This document shows, piece after piece, positions 53,240-63,920 of a stretch of 64,000 bases of DNA. The position numbers were made by a program, and so were the translations under genes. Below the pieces are notes generated by a model. The model did no database searches. It was not told where the DNA came from and saw only the letters and a program-made list of their open reading frames with translations. Position 1 is the first letter of the stretch, and each line of letters begins with the position of its first letter. Where the stretch lies: the NCBI GenBank assembly GCA_958450365.1, contig CAUEEP010000903.1:496001-560000 (forward strand). The letters are read 5' to 3'. This DNA is from Mesorhabditis belari (taxonomy: Eukaryota > Nematoda > Chromadorea > Rhabditida > Rhabditidae).

Positions 53240-53779
53240 CACCCATGCACAAAAAAAATGTCACATCGTTTTTACAAAACTTTACGCCTAAATTTGACCT
53301 ACTAAACGTGTTCCAAATTCTATGCTGTCAAAAGGTTATAGATAGCAAAAAGCTTCTACTTTCTTGTGAAAAAGTGTTCAAGTTCCAGCAATTTGTTTAA
53401 ATTTTTATTTTTCAATAAATACCGGAAGAACACCAAAAACGGGTGCACAAAAAAAATGTCACATTTCACTTGAACCTGCTTTTTTTCCGTTTTACTTTTT
53501 TTTGATGGCATTCTTTTATGCTAATTTTTTTAATTTTAGAATGGTAAAATCACAGCTCTCAACGCACCTTTGTGCACCCGTTTTTGGTGTTCTTCCGGTA
53601 TTTATTGAAAAATAAAAATTTAAACAAATTGCTGGAACTTGAACACTTTTTCACAAGAAAGTAGAAGCTTTTTGCTATCTATAACCTTTTGACAGCATAG
53701 AATTTGGAACACGTTTAGTAGTTCAAATTTAGGCGTAAAGTTTTGTAAAAACGATGTGACATTTTTTTGTGCATGGGTG
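53240..53779. mobile_element. Foldback MITE of 540 bases with about 215-base inverted arms
   Basis: Flanked by TA at both sides and starting CACCCATGCAC. Arms 53240-53456 and 53566-53779 are near-perfect reverse complements. Shared landmarks include CCGGAAGAACACCAAAAACG. The 110-base centre is T-rich. TA duplication suggests mobilisation by a Tc1/mariner-type transposase. It has no coding capacity; open frames inside arise from the arms. Confidence 0.8.
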
Positions 53780-53799
53780 TATCTGCGTTTTATCGAAAA

Positions 53800-54505
53800 A
53801 AACTCAATTTTTTTGGAAATTCTGTGTGTACCTTGACGTGTACTGGAAATTCTGTGTGTACGTAAACGCGAAGCTCCTGGAAACTTGGGTAATTAAACCA
53901 TCCGAACAAGTCTCCATGTGCCAGAAGGCGCTTTTTTGAAGTCGAGGTGACTTTCTTCAAAAAACTTTCTTACCCAACCCCCATTCAAGGATTTTCGACT
54001 CAGAGGGTAAGTAAAAACACAGAATCAAAAAATCATAATACAAAACACTTTTTCTAGGCTAAAATTCCACGTAGAATCCGAATCCGGGCTCAAAAATGGG
54101 AGTTGGGTCAGAAAAAATAACACTTTTCCCTACAAAGGAAGGTTAGTACTAAAATACCTTAGTACTAACCTCTTTTTCTTTACATTTAGAACAAAAGAAC
54201 ACCTGAGTTTTCTTTCGAGTCTTGGAACTAGGGCCGGACGATACACCCTAGCTCGCGGCACACTGATTCGGCCACCGCCACGGAAAAATCTCTTATTGTC
54301 ATCCCAATTTATACAATTCTGGGTTTACCATAATCCCTCAACGAGATGGCAGAAGGTCAGTAGACAGAGAGTCTGGAATTCGGTTTTAGTTACAGGATTC
54401 ATTTGATCCAAACCAGTAGAAGAGTCCGTAGAAATGCCATTGTTACGAATGTGACAGATGTTGGCTTGGTGAACGATATGACTCTTAAAATATTAAATGG
54501 TGCGT
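53800..54505. other. Intergenic stretch, no gene recognised
   Basis: A short tandem pair (GGAAATTCTGTGTGTAC at about 53815 and 53847) is the only structure noticed. Short frames near 54220-54350 have splice-like borders but no recognisable product. Confidence 0.35.
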
Positions 54506-54507
54506 CA

Positions 54508-54690
54508 GAAATAATTGTGAATGTGAATTTAAGGAGGGGAAGAGGTTGATTGCGATGAGGAAGAGGGAGAGGTTCCGAGAAGAGATAAGGTTTCGAGAGG
54601 TGGGGACATGCTCAGAAGAAGTATGTTTGAAGAGATTCTGCAATTGGGCTGCGGAAATAGGAAGGATAGAAGGGAGGGTCGTTTCGAAAT
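54508..54690. repeat. Dispersed repeat T, copy 2
   Basis: Matches 20960-21141, sharing GTATGTTTGAAGRGATTCTG and GGCTGCGGAAATAGGAAGGA. Here the end is followed by TTTGCTGTGTG instead of the hAT target CTTTGCGA, so this copy shows a related site without the transposon. Confidence 0.7.
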
Positions 54691-55254
54691 TTGCTGTGTG
54701 AGTTAAAATGTTCCCTCAAAAAATATTCTCCGTTTCATAAGGAAACTAACATTTAGTATCCTTCGATAATGACTCTGTGTCTGTTACTACGTTCTCTTCT
54801 CAGTTTTTAGCTATAGCGAGAAGTGAGGGGAGTAAGTGGATTAATCATCATCGGAATCGGGGGTCAGGGGCCAGGGCAATAAGCCAAAGCCGAGATCCGC
54901 TTACAGATAGAACCAATATTTCACCCCATACCCCTCCATCAGCCAACTGAAGATGGAGAAGCAAAGGCAGCAGCAGATAAAACCGAGAGAATTTCATTGG
55001 GTGAAGCGTGTCAGGAAGCAAATAAAGATGAATTCCTGCTTTGTCACCTATTAATATTTGAGGGATCTAGATCGATTAACCCGATCGAAAAAACCCAAAA
55101 AACACCTCTTATTATTGAATTTCGTCTTAACATGCGTGGACTGAGAACGCATTTCCTTTCGAATTGATTTCTTCAATCTGGCGCTGAATTTCCGTGGGAT
55201 TGATAACATTTCTGTGTTCTTTCGAGCTCGATTTTCGGCTCATTTTGGAAACTA

Positions 55255-55490
55255 ATCAGCTCGGTAGTTGAGTGTTGGAACTCTTATGCTTTTTGCCAAC
55301 TTCATTTGTTTCTGCTCTTCAAAATTTGTTGATTACATATTTTAGCAGAGCATCTCCCCTATCATCAAGTCCTAAATCTTCCTCCTAGCTTTCTGTTATA
55401 TGGTTTTCGGTATGTGAACCTTGAGAATTCTAGCGAATCCTGCTTGCCAATTTTGTTGTAAATATTGTCTTAGCTTCAGACAACTTTATT
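55255..55490 (+). repeat. Dispersed repeat S, copy 3
   Basis: Matches 46322-46535 and, inverted, 24857-25075. It directly precedes the exon-like fragments at 55.6 kb and may belong to the same ancestral locus. Confidence 0.6.
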
Positions 55491-55599
55491 ACTTTGAATC
55501 TCGGGTGGTTTCCTGTCTTGATAATCGTATTAGATTTATTCAAGAACTTTTAATGAAATCCGACTTGGCTCTTGGCCCTTCTCTCTTAACCCATTGACC

Positions 55600-55912
55600 A
55601 ACATCCAATTTTTGGTGGAAATCGGTGGCAGAGTGCCACCGGATGGCCAGCGAACCTTCAAGAATATTGACATCGAGTACAGCCGTCAACTGCCCGAGAA
55701 TCCTGGATATCGTTATGTGAGGTTTGTTTGAAGGTTGGAAAGCTTTAGCCTATCTATTCAATCTAGTCGTCTATCGGGCTCCGGACATCGTGACGATCGC
55801 ATTGAGGGTTTCGGATTCAAAGCGGATGGTCGTCCTGTTGTGATGCCTGTCAACTCCGAGCACATCTATCGACATTCGGATTTGGGGACACGGGGACAAG
55901 CACCGCTTCAGT
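55600..55912 (+). other. Two exon-like fragments of an unknown gene
   Basis: About 55603-55720 reads QFLVEIGGRVPPDGQRTFKN and DIEYSRQLPENPGYRYVR, ending near a GTTTGTTTG donor-like site. After CAATCTAG (about 55768) comes RLSGSGHRDDRIEGFGFKAD and GRPVVMPVNSEHIYRHSDLG, ending TRGQAPLQ at a GTGAGT donor (about 55911). The two pieces are in compatible frames and look coding. I do not recognise the protein, and no neighbouring exons were found up- or downstream. Confidence 0.45.
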
Positions 55913-56674
55913 GAGTCCTTTAATTCTTCTGACCTGCGAGCAAAGCTCACTATCGCTCGCTTTGTCCGCTGGCTGGCGCGGAGACCCGTAAAAGTTTGTA
56001 GCTTTTGATCTATGCCGTTATTCTAATGAATTTGGACTAATAGGGACTCCTTGAATTGAAAAGAGATCTTTGTTAAACTCAAACTCGAACAGCATCTCTT
56101 TCGCCGGACCTCTTCACTCGCTACTCGTGCCTCAAAGAGATTTTGGATTTGGACAAAGAAATCCGCTTAGCTACACGTAATTCTTCACAAACGTCGCGGA
56201 GAACATCACGAGGCAAATGAATGGGGAATTTCGAAGGAAATCCATTTTGATCGCTTTCAGTTTGACATCACTAACGGGCACCTTAAATAGTCGACCATTC
56301 TGCAGAAAAAGCCGTTCAAGAGTATAATGTAGTGATATGTACATAGCTAAATGATTTCATCGAATCAACTTCGTCTGAAAATGGGCTTTCATTCAAAAAA
56401 ATCAAAGACGAGTTGAGGGACGAGAAGAGCGACCTTCACGAAGAATTGTCAGTTTCCTCATGCTGATATCCATTGATGTTCAACACGTTTATCTAATAGT
56501 CTATTCAGGAGCGACGAGAGAGCAAAATACTTGCAGCTTCAGGCGGAATTCTGGGTTTTTAGCAAAACTTTTTATATGAGAATTTGCAGATAATGTGCAG
56601 TTGTGTGTTTTCAGAAGCTTGAATAAAATGAGATTTATTGGTTTTTGTCCACAGAAAAGAACATAAGGAATTTA

Positions 56675-58200
56675 TCAGAATTCAGAGCTCCTTCCGCAGA
56701 TAAAAGGACGCTGATCGGTAGGAGACCAGACCCTCCATTGCCCATTGTGGCTCCAAAGCTAAAATGTGTTTATTTCTGATGGAAATCCTTTGATAAAACA
56801 CTTTGCGTTACTTTACACAAAAAAACTCCTAAGATTGATCAAAATATTTTGCGATTAATTATGAGTAGGAAATTGGAATAAATATTGATGATTCCACGTT
56901 GAAAATCTCACCGCAGCGTGGTCTCTCGAATCCGGCTCTCCCGATCTCCAATTCATGTAATCCACTGAACTTCCATCCGTCCATTCAAAAGCATTTCCTT
57001 TGTTCGGATTTCTCTGAATAAAACAATTTTTATGTTTAAACATTGATATTTCGATCCAATTTTCCTTTATTGTTATTGAAATTACTCTAGTTTTCCAATT
57101 AATACCATTATTTCTACTAAAGAGTTTCACTGTTGATATTTCAACCAAATTTTTTTTCAATTCAAACCATGATCTCTATCAAAAAACCATTAGTCAAACG
57201 AATCTTTTATCACAAAGAGCCTTCCGAAAATGGCCAAAAGAACCATTACTTTCTATTTATCTATTTCTTTCGATAAGAAAAATTCAACCTTCAATCCGAT
57301 CCAGAACCAATTCAAGGAATCAACAGTTTTCGCTGAAATAAATATCGATTGTTTTTGGTTTATAAAACATAAATTTCAACGAAAATCATGAATTTCCAGA
57401 ATTCAATCATTTCGATTTCTTACCGAGTTCCCAAACAAAATCGTTCTCTTCCTGACTGTGAATGGAGACTAAATGGCTCTTTCGACTCGCACAATATGCC
57501 TCGGCTTCATCAAATGTCATTCCTTGATCGATAACCTTGGAATGAAGATAATCCTGGTTCACAACATCCACTAAACCTTGTACCAAGAAGCGGTTTTTGC
57601 CAAATACGACCATCCATCCAGATCCAAGAAAGTCATCGTACGATCTCTGAATTTCTACGAAAAACCTTACTTCAGATATTTTCGATAAATACTCAATTCT
57701 TTTCCTTAAGAACAGATCAATCTACCTGCAACTTTTTTCCCTTTCAGATTGTCTAGAGGCGAATTGATTTGATTGAGTGAAATGGGTGTTTTGGGAGGGA
57801 AAAACTGTTTTCTCAAGTCTCAGTCGACAAGAGATACCAAATAAACTCACATTTGGGTTTCGAGATCAAAGTTTTTGCTCTGCAACGCGGTAATTTTCCC
57901 TTCGAGCTCCCCAATCTTGGCTTTTCCGTCTCTCACTTCCGTATTTTGCTCGCTTCTAAAAAAAGTCCGATTTTTATCGATATTCTATGTTGAGCCTAAA
58001 AGGAAATTACAAAATTAGTACAATTGTGCTTCGAGATCGTCGTTCTTCCTTTTCGTCTCGGCGATTTTCCTTTCCAATTCTCGATCTCTTTCCCTTCCGT
58101 CAACCAAATCAGCCTCCAACTTTGCGATTTTTCCCATTAAATTCGCCTCGATTTGAGTCATATTTGCTGCCAATCGACTGATTTCGATGTCTTTGTCCAT
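56675..58200 (-). CDS. Type B coiled-coil lectin-like gene, closest to complete (unit 11)
   Basis: The first exon (58200-58022) begins MDKDIEISRLAANMTQIEAN and continues KLEADLVDGRERDRELERKI. The second (57955-57851) encodes KAKIGELEGKITALQSKNFD. A third coiled-coil exon survives only as ERGKKLQ near 57740. CTLD exons: A about 57646-57424 (GSGWMVVFGKNRFLVQGLVD, AEAYCASRKSHLVSIHS), B 57332-57289 (AKTVDSLNWFWIGLK), C 57013-56912 (NPNKGNAFEWTDGSSVDY, GEPDSRDH) and D 56758-56675 (GQWRVWSPTDQRPFICGRS). All CTLD exons are open and in phase with each other. The weak point is the join to the coiled coil, where a 19-base loss and an extra base near exon A break the phase seen in other copies. No signal peptide or anchor is encoded. 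Confidence 0.55.
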
Positions 58201-58360
58201 TTCGGTTGCTAGACGATTGGGTGCCTACAAAATGATTGAATTTTCTCGAGGAACAAGTGAAAATTAAAGGAAACAGCTACTAAAGAAGCAGAATTGATGA
58301 GAGAAGACAAAATCAAACAAGAAATTTGTTGCCAAGCAAAATTGGGTTTCTTATTAAAAC
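58201..58360 (-). promoter_or_regulatory. Type B lectin 5' flank, inverted copy
   Basis: Reverse complement of the block at 11904-12057 and 49541-49694, directly upstream of the start at 58200, again with TTTTGTAG about 25-30 bases before the ATG. Its conservation next to the least damaged type B copy supports a regulatory role. Confidence 0.4.
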
Positions 58361-58888
58361 GAAAACTGCTACAAAACAACAATGATTTGAGGGAAGAAAT
58401 AGAATGAGGACGCAAGGATTTCCTCAAGAATTTACCAATATTCACACTACCAGGATTAGAGGGCTTTTTTATTGGCTAATCCCCACAGTAATGCCTTTTT
58501 CAGTCATTTTCGAAATGGCAGGCTCTTTGTGGAAAATAATTGACTGATTGACTGGCGCAATAGATCTGAAACTAGACTTTTCTTGTTTTCCTTTTGTTCT
58601 GAAAAATGTAAGATTGGCTAATTCAAGTGCATGCGAAAAATAAAATAATTACTCGACTGAATGTGACAATTTTCTTTGGAAAGATGAGTCGTTGAGAACA
58701 GGAATTGATTCTCCAATCGTCCGTATTTGTTGTGCTCCTCAAAAGAGACTATCCAATGATTTCGAACGATTCCCCCAGAACTTTCGATACGGATTCTGTC
58801 CAATTTTCGGGAAAACAATCATTTGTGTTGAGATCGGTGGCTTTCCTCTTCTCCAAGAACTTTTCCATTTCCAAGGAAATTAAAACAA

Positions 58889-61130
58889 TCATTGGCCTTT
58901 CAATCTTGAGGAATCATGAAGCATTCTTGAAGAATTCTTAACAAAACTCTGCTTTCCTTTCTTCCTCTTTCCGCCTTTTTCCAAAAACTCGCGAAGTTCC
59001 ACCCTAAAATTTATACACTTATTAGCCTTCTCAAATCTTTCTTGCGTCAGTCCACGAAGACCGATTAATGTGAAGAAATTGATGGCGAAGCGAGTATTGG
59101 CTGGGTTGTCCTCAAGAAAAAGCCCCTCAAACACATCTTGCAATTTACTAAAGATTATTGAATTCTAGAAAATCTCTAAACTTACGGATCAAAGATCCTT
59201 TCATACAGCTTTGGAAGTCCCATCATTTGAGCCAATTCAAGGAAAATGGTTTTGATGTAAATCCTGCCCGAAGAAGTTGTTTCATTCTCCTTCAAATGGA
59301 TTTCGCCCAAAACCTAAATTTGGATACGAAAAAGTAAATATTCGTATAAAGACTTACATCCCAAGTAATGGCATCTGTGAAATGCAAATGACTGATTAAA
59401 AGAGCCATATTCCTCAGTTTCGTAATATCAAAGCGATGGATAGTTTGATAAGTCTCAGCTATCGTCTCAAAAGTAGCCTGAAATAAAATAAATGGTCATA
59501 TACTTTTGAAACTAACTTCAAATTCACGTTTCAGCCGACAAAAACGCTCGATTTTGCTGAGTGTTGTCAATGATTTCCATTTGTTGAGGTTGAGCTGAAA
59601 TAAGTGTTTAAATATTGCATTAGATTCGTCTGAAGTTCCATAAAATTTAAATCGATAAAATTGAATGTCTACCGTTTGCCGCTGCCTCATCGTCATCATT
59701 TTCCTCCTTGGCCTCTTCCTTTGATTCCTCTTCACTTTCACCGGCGTCACCAATGATTTGTTCAGGGAGCTCGTCGAAGGCAGCTTCATTTTTCTCAAAA
59801 TCGGGATCCAATTTGAAAATGACTGTAAAGTTTGTTTGCAAGCCAAGTTGATCGAAAATTAAATTTTTTAGTTCACCCACTAAGCATATTTTCAGGATCG
59901 GTAGCATCTTCAAGGGAAAGGGTATGTATAATTTGGTCCTCTTCCGAAATAAGATCGAGTTTCTCAATTAAAGCTGGGTAGTCGTTAAAGAATAGACTTT
60001 GCCAGGCAATAGAATGGAAAACTGACCGCAAATTTATCTCTCCGAATTGCCATTGCAGTTTCAATCATATAACGAATACGTGAATCCAGTTGTGCTTCAG
60101 CAAGAATGTTTCGAAGTCTTGAGTAAACATTGTCCAAGGCACGCGGGGCAATCTAACAAATCATTTCTCAATAAGCGTTTCTCAATAAAGCAAACCTGTC
60201 AGTTTCGCGCCACATTCTTTCAGAAAACCAATACACACTTCCACTGAATCTTCCGTGGGTGTTTTAAGCATCAAAAGCATGATCTCAAGAGAAAGCAACT
60301 CGTGAGCCTAAATATGCATCGAATCCATATTCAAAGAAAAACAGCATACCACTTGTTGACAGCATACTTAAGCGTCAATTCATCAATAACAAGAAAGTTG
60401 GAATTAATCACTCCAACCAAACCAGCGTATACATGTGGAAATGTTGGAGAAAAAACTTGTGCTTGAATCATCGATCCGGTCAGCAAACCCTTAAAATTTT
60501 TTTACTTGAGAAAATGCTAAAAAACAAACTTTCCACGGATAATGTTTTCTTAAAGAAGCTCTCGCACAATTCCGACAAGATTGCTTGCGTTGACTTTATT
60601 GACGAGACTGTGGATCTTTTTCTTCAGACACCCCCAATTCAATCGTTGAAATTGCTCACCCGATTTATCCTAAATTTTTTCTGTGGTCACGTTATCATTT
60701 GATGCATTACCTGGATTTGTTCTTGCATCAACTTCAGCTTCGCTGGTGTGATGTATCCAGTGTGAGAACGCAATAAATCAACAGGCTCTTTCTTTTCCTA
60801 AACTGTATTTACTTCAACAAAGTTTTCTTGTATACTTTTTGAGGAGCTTCATTTTCTTTTGCCTTTCCTGGTGATTCTTCACGTCGAGCACGTTTTGGAG
60901 ATACGATGGAGATAAATATACGGAAGAGATACACACTCAACAAGTTAGCAAAATGATAAATAATGAAAACTAGGCGATCAACTTTCCGGGTCTTCGGCGC
61001 CTTCGATGTAGAGGATGCTGTTGCACCCAGATTTAAACAAATTAGACAAAAGTCACATTAATCACCTTATTAAAATTGCTCCCGAACCCCCAGTGTTTGT
61101 TCGATCAATGTATTTCTCCGCGTTAGCCAT
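58889..61130 (-). pseudogene. Decayed copy of pre-mRNA splicing factor CWC22 (LET-858/nucampholin family)
   Basis: CWC22 is a spliceosome protein (MIF4G and MA3 domains) that hands eIF4A3 to the exon junction. Recognisable exons in order: GYITPAKLKLMQEQIQ (about 60760-60713), RLNWGCLKKKIHSLVNKVNA (about 60640), SPTFPHVYAGLVGVINSNF (about 60450), [19 protein letters not shown] (about 60250), NDYPALIEKLDLISEEDQII (about 59960), FKLDPDFEKNE (about 59815), MALLISHLHFTDAITWDV (about 59400), ETTSSGRIYIKTIFLELAQM (about 59280) and [20 protein letters not shown] (about 59100). Lesions: an in-frame TAA at 60550-60552 where the family has glutamine; an internal loss of about 25-30 codons with a frameshift before AHELLSLE (near 60360); and a loss of about 60 codons with a frameshift between EIIDNTQQN and IERFCRLKREFE (near 59545). 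The MIF4G core is broken, so this copy cannot replace the essential gene. Confidence 0.85.
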
Positions 61131-61396
61131 CTAAAAGATAAAAAATTCATTTGTGAATGCTTAGGCCTAAGCAAGCTTGCTCGTCATATATCTGACTGAC
61201 TAGCGACATAAAAACTAACAAAATTCAGAACGTACCTCTCCAAACTAGCTTTAAGCTATGCCATAAAAACTGTACACAAAGACAACCCCACCTGGACATT
61301 CATGTAACCGTCGACCGAGATGAGGACGTCTCGATATTCCATTCCCCATCTCATCTGCACACAACTGGCTTTCCGGCGAGTCCATTGAGGAACGGC

Positions 61397-61433
61397 TTTG
61401 GGTTGACTGGTTGAACAGACCAGTCAACCCAAA
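61397..61433. other. Perfect 15-base hairpin
   Basis: TTTGGGTTGACTGGT (61397-61411) pairs with ACCAGTCAACCCAAA (61419-61433) around a 7-base loop. It has no U-tract typical of a terminator and no known RNA context, so its role is unknown. Confidence 0.6.
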
Positions 61434-61670
61434 TTCAACCCAAAATTCTCTGAAAACAAAATTAAAAACGAATTTAAGTAGATAAAATGTTAAAAAGAGC
61501 AAGATTGACGCTGGAAGGAGTCCTCGTAAACAAAAAGGACGGTTTTTCGGAATAATTATTGGAAGAAAAGGATTCGAATACAGCACAGTGTGGCAGACAT
61601 ATAACTAGGCGCCTTATGGAGGGACAGTGTGGTTTTTGCACGAGGGAAGAGAAAGGGTGACAGAAATAGA

Positions 61671-62215
61671 AAGGCGTAAAAATGTAAGATTTGCTAATTC
61701 AAGAGCACGCGAAAAATAAAATATTGCTTGACTGAACTTTTTTAAACCATTAGAAGTAAGTTAAAGATATTCAGCTAAATAATCAACGTCTACATTTTTT
61801 GAAATAAAATGCTTATCAGAGTGGATCTTGAGAAATTTTCGGCGTTAAAGCTTACACCTTTTTTAAACATTTTTTGATTTTGGTGATACTAGCTCAACGC
61901 CCCTTTCTTCATCTCAAATATGCCTATGCTTTTACAGCATTTATAACATGTGCCAAGTTTGATATTGCCGTTTTTATTTGATTTCAAGTCTAAGCAGCTT
62001 TGGGGTAACGTTTGGTGGTTAAAGTACATGAGGTTAGGCTAGAATTGCCACAATTGGCTAAAGAGTCATCAATTTATCAAGCATATTTGATTACCTTAGA
62101 ATAGGTAAAAGGTATCAATATAACCACTCAAAACATTAGATCCGACTAAGCCAGGATAAAGGTGGCTCCTCCCAACCATCAAAGTAACTTTATTTTTTAT
62201 ACTTAACTAATTGCT
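61671..62215. repeat. Dispersed repeat R2, short copy
   Basis: Matches 16040-17143 at both ends (GTAAGATTTGCTAATTCAAG near the start; AACATTAGATCCGACTAAGC near 62130) but lacks the about 580 bases inser ted in that copy. It shows what the repeat looked like before the nested insertion. No coding frame is recognised. Confidence 0.65.
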
Positions 62216-62219
62216 AATA

Positions 62220-63320
62220 AAAAAGTTCTTAAGATATGCTAGGATAGGTATTTTTACCTACTGAATCCAATCCCGTCAATAGTTTCTCAAAGTTTTAATT
62301 TTTTTTTGACTAACCGAGCCCAACGTTACTGTGTGCCAAGTCCACAAATCATAAAAGATTGTCAGCTAAAATGAACTTTAACCAAAAGCGTGTTAGTTGA
62401 GATTCTTCCTATGAGACATTAAAACCTCAAATTAACACATTCCTGACGACATAAACTCATAATTTCTATTGCTAATTTTTCAGCCAACAAGTTAGTTAAA
62501 TTTATTTGCAAAAAGTCAAAGAAGCTCCGGACCAACGACTAACCAATTTAACCAACGTGGTTAAATTCGATGAGCTTGGATATGTTTAGCTTCATTTCCC
62601 CTTCAAAATGCATTGATTAGAGAACAAAAAAATGTGTGAATGTGTTGATACCGTAGTACCTGTAACATTAGCGTAGTCTAAATTCTTTTTTAGAAAATCT
62701 TTTTTCTCAGCGCCTAGCTTTTTCCCAACTACAGTTTTGGTACCAAAAAATACTAGATTATAAGGGCTATCATTTGACACCCAAGCGCACACTGTAACAT
62801 AAAGCAGCGCGGAGAACGGAGCATGTAAAGTTAGACTAGGCGGCAATACCCCGTCTTTGTGGGGAGGGCGCTACTGTTATAGGTATTAAGGTAACAATTT
62901 TAACTAAGTGTTTTCAAGCTCTAACTGTATTTTTAACTCTACTTTAACTTTTAACGAAACTTTTAGATGCTTGGGAGCAAAAACTGTGTTTTTCCAAAAT
63001 AATATAGACAGGGATCTTTGTGAAATCGACTGATCGAGTACTCGAAGTGTGACTACTCAAAAGTTAACTCAAAAGTTAACTCATTCTTTCCCTTTTGATA
63101 TTTTATTGAATATGTTGAGATTAAAGTCTAAATCATAAGATATTCTGAGAGCAAATATTAGGTTGGGACAGATGAAACTTCCGTCACACTTGTTTGTTTA
63201 TATCTTGGACCTAATAAAAGTTTTTATTGAATATATTTGTCTATCTGGAAGAGCGTCTCTTTGCGCGTCTTTTGATATCTAGGACTCATGCGTTTTAATT
63301 CATTTGAAGTAATTTTTAGC
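62220..63320. other. Intergenic stretch, no gene recognised
   Basis: AT-rich sequence without a convincing frame. A short direct repeat (CTCAAAAGTTAA twice at about 63057-63080) and the TTAGGTTGGGACAGATGAAA motif at about 63160 are notable; the latter resembles a mariner end and fits the transposase start at 63329. Confidence 0.4.
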
Positions 63321-63328
63321 TCCTAAAG

Positions 63329-63640
63329 ATGGTTGACCAAAAATTTCGAGTGCGGGTTTGCTTGTTGTATGATTTTAAACAAGGCAGAACGGCTGCGGAC
63401 TCTCATCGTGCTCTGTGCAAAGCATTCGGCGATGACGTGTTGTCCGAACGTCAATGCCGGACTTGGTTTCAGCGCTTCCGAGACGGTGACGAAAGTTTAG
63501 AAGGCCAAAAACGCGGGGAATCCGCCGCAAATTGTCGACAACGATGAGTTGAAGGACGCTATCGAATCGGATCCATGCCAAACAAAACGCAAACTGTGCA
63601 AAGATCTCATATTTTCGAAAGCTTTACTTATTTCAGTGCT
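63329..63640 (+). pseudogene. Mariner transposase N-terminus, frameshifted
   Basis: MVDQKFRVRVCLLYDFKQGR and LSERQCRTWFQRFRDGDESL form the helix-turn-helix DNA-binding part of a mariner transposase. After a frameshift near 63515 the second half continues as IVDNDELKDAIESDPCQTKR. The catalytic half never follows: from about 63650 the sequence is a kinase-like fragment. A TTAGGTTGGGACAGATGAAA motif near 63160 is a plausible left terminus. Confidence 0.7.
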
Positions 63641-63659
63641 GCACGACTCACGAGTCGTC

Positions 63660-63920
63660 TACACGATGCGAACTGTGGTCACGTGGAGTGAGCAGCTCTT
63701 TGAGGCAGTTAGGTACATGTATCGCGAATTCAACCTTATCCATCGAGGCATCAATCCAGCAAAATAGGGTGAAAACGTTTCTGAAAATAAATTTTTCGCG
63801 ACAAGCAGATTCCACTTGAAAATGGGCGACTTCGGCTTCTCGAAATGCATAGGGCAAAGCTGCTCTGGGACGTTTGTGGGAACACCTCGGTACATGAGTC
63901 CCCCGCAAACAATCAAACAA
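63660..63920 (+). pseudogene. Protein-kinase fragment with altered catalytic loop
   Basis: QLFEAVRYMYREFNLIHRGI and NPAK match kinase subdomain VI, where HRD-x-x-P-x-N is expected; the catalytic aspartate is glycine here (HRG) and a stop follows. About 40 bases later HLKMGDFGFSK supplies the DFG of the magnesium loop and GTFVGTPRYMSPPQ the activation-segment end (usually PE). The N-lobe is missing because a mariner N-terminus lies directly upstream. The kinase family cannot be named. It may continue past the right edge, but no frame stays open beyond about 63960. Confidence 0.6.

Noticed and set aside
53194..53400. Open frame of 68 codons (MEKKRLKKIMENKEN)
   Set aside because: It lies mostly in an arm of the foldback MITE and has no counterpart elsewhere.
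61251..61586. 111-codon minus-strand frame with a hydrophobic segment, upstream of the CWC22 copy
   Set aside because: No conserved motif, no splice link to the CWC22 exons, and the frame includes the TTTGGGTTGACTGGT hairpin; not enough evidence for a gene.
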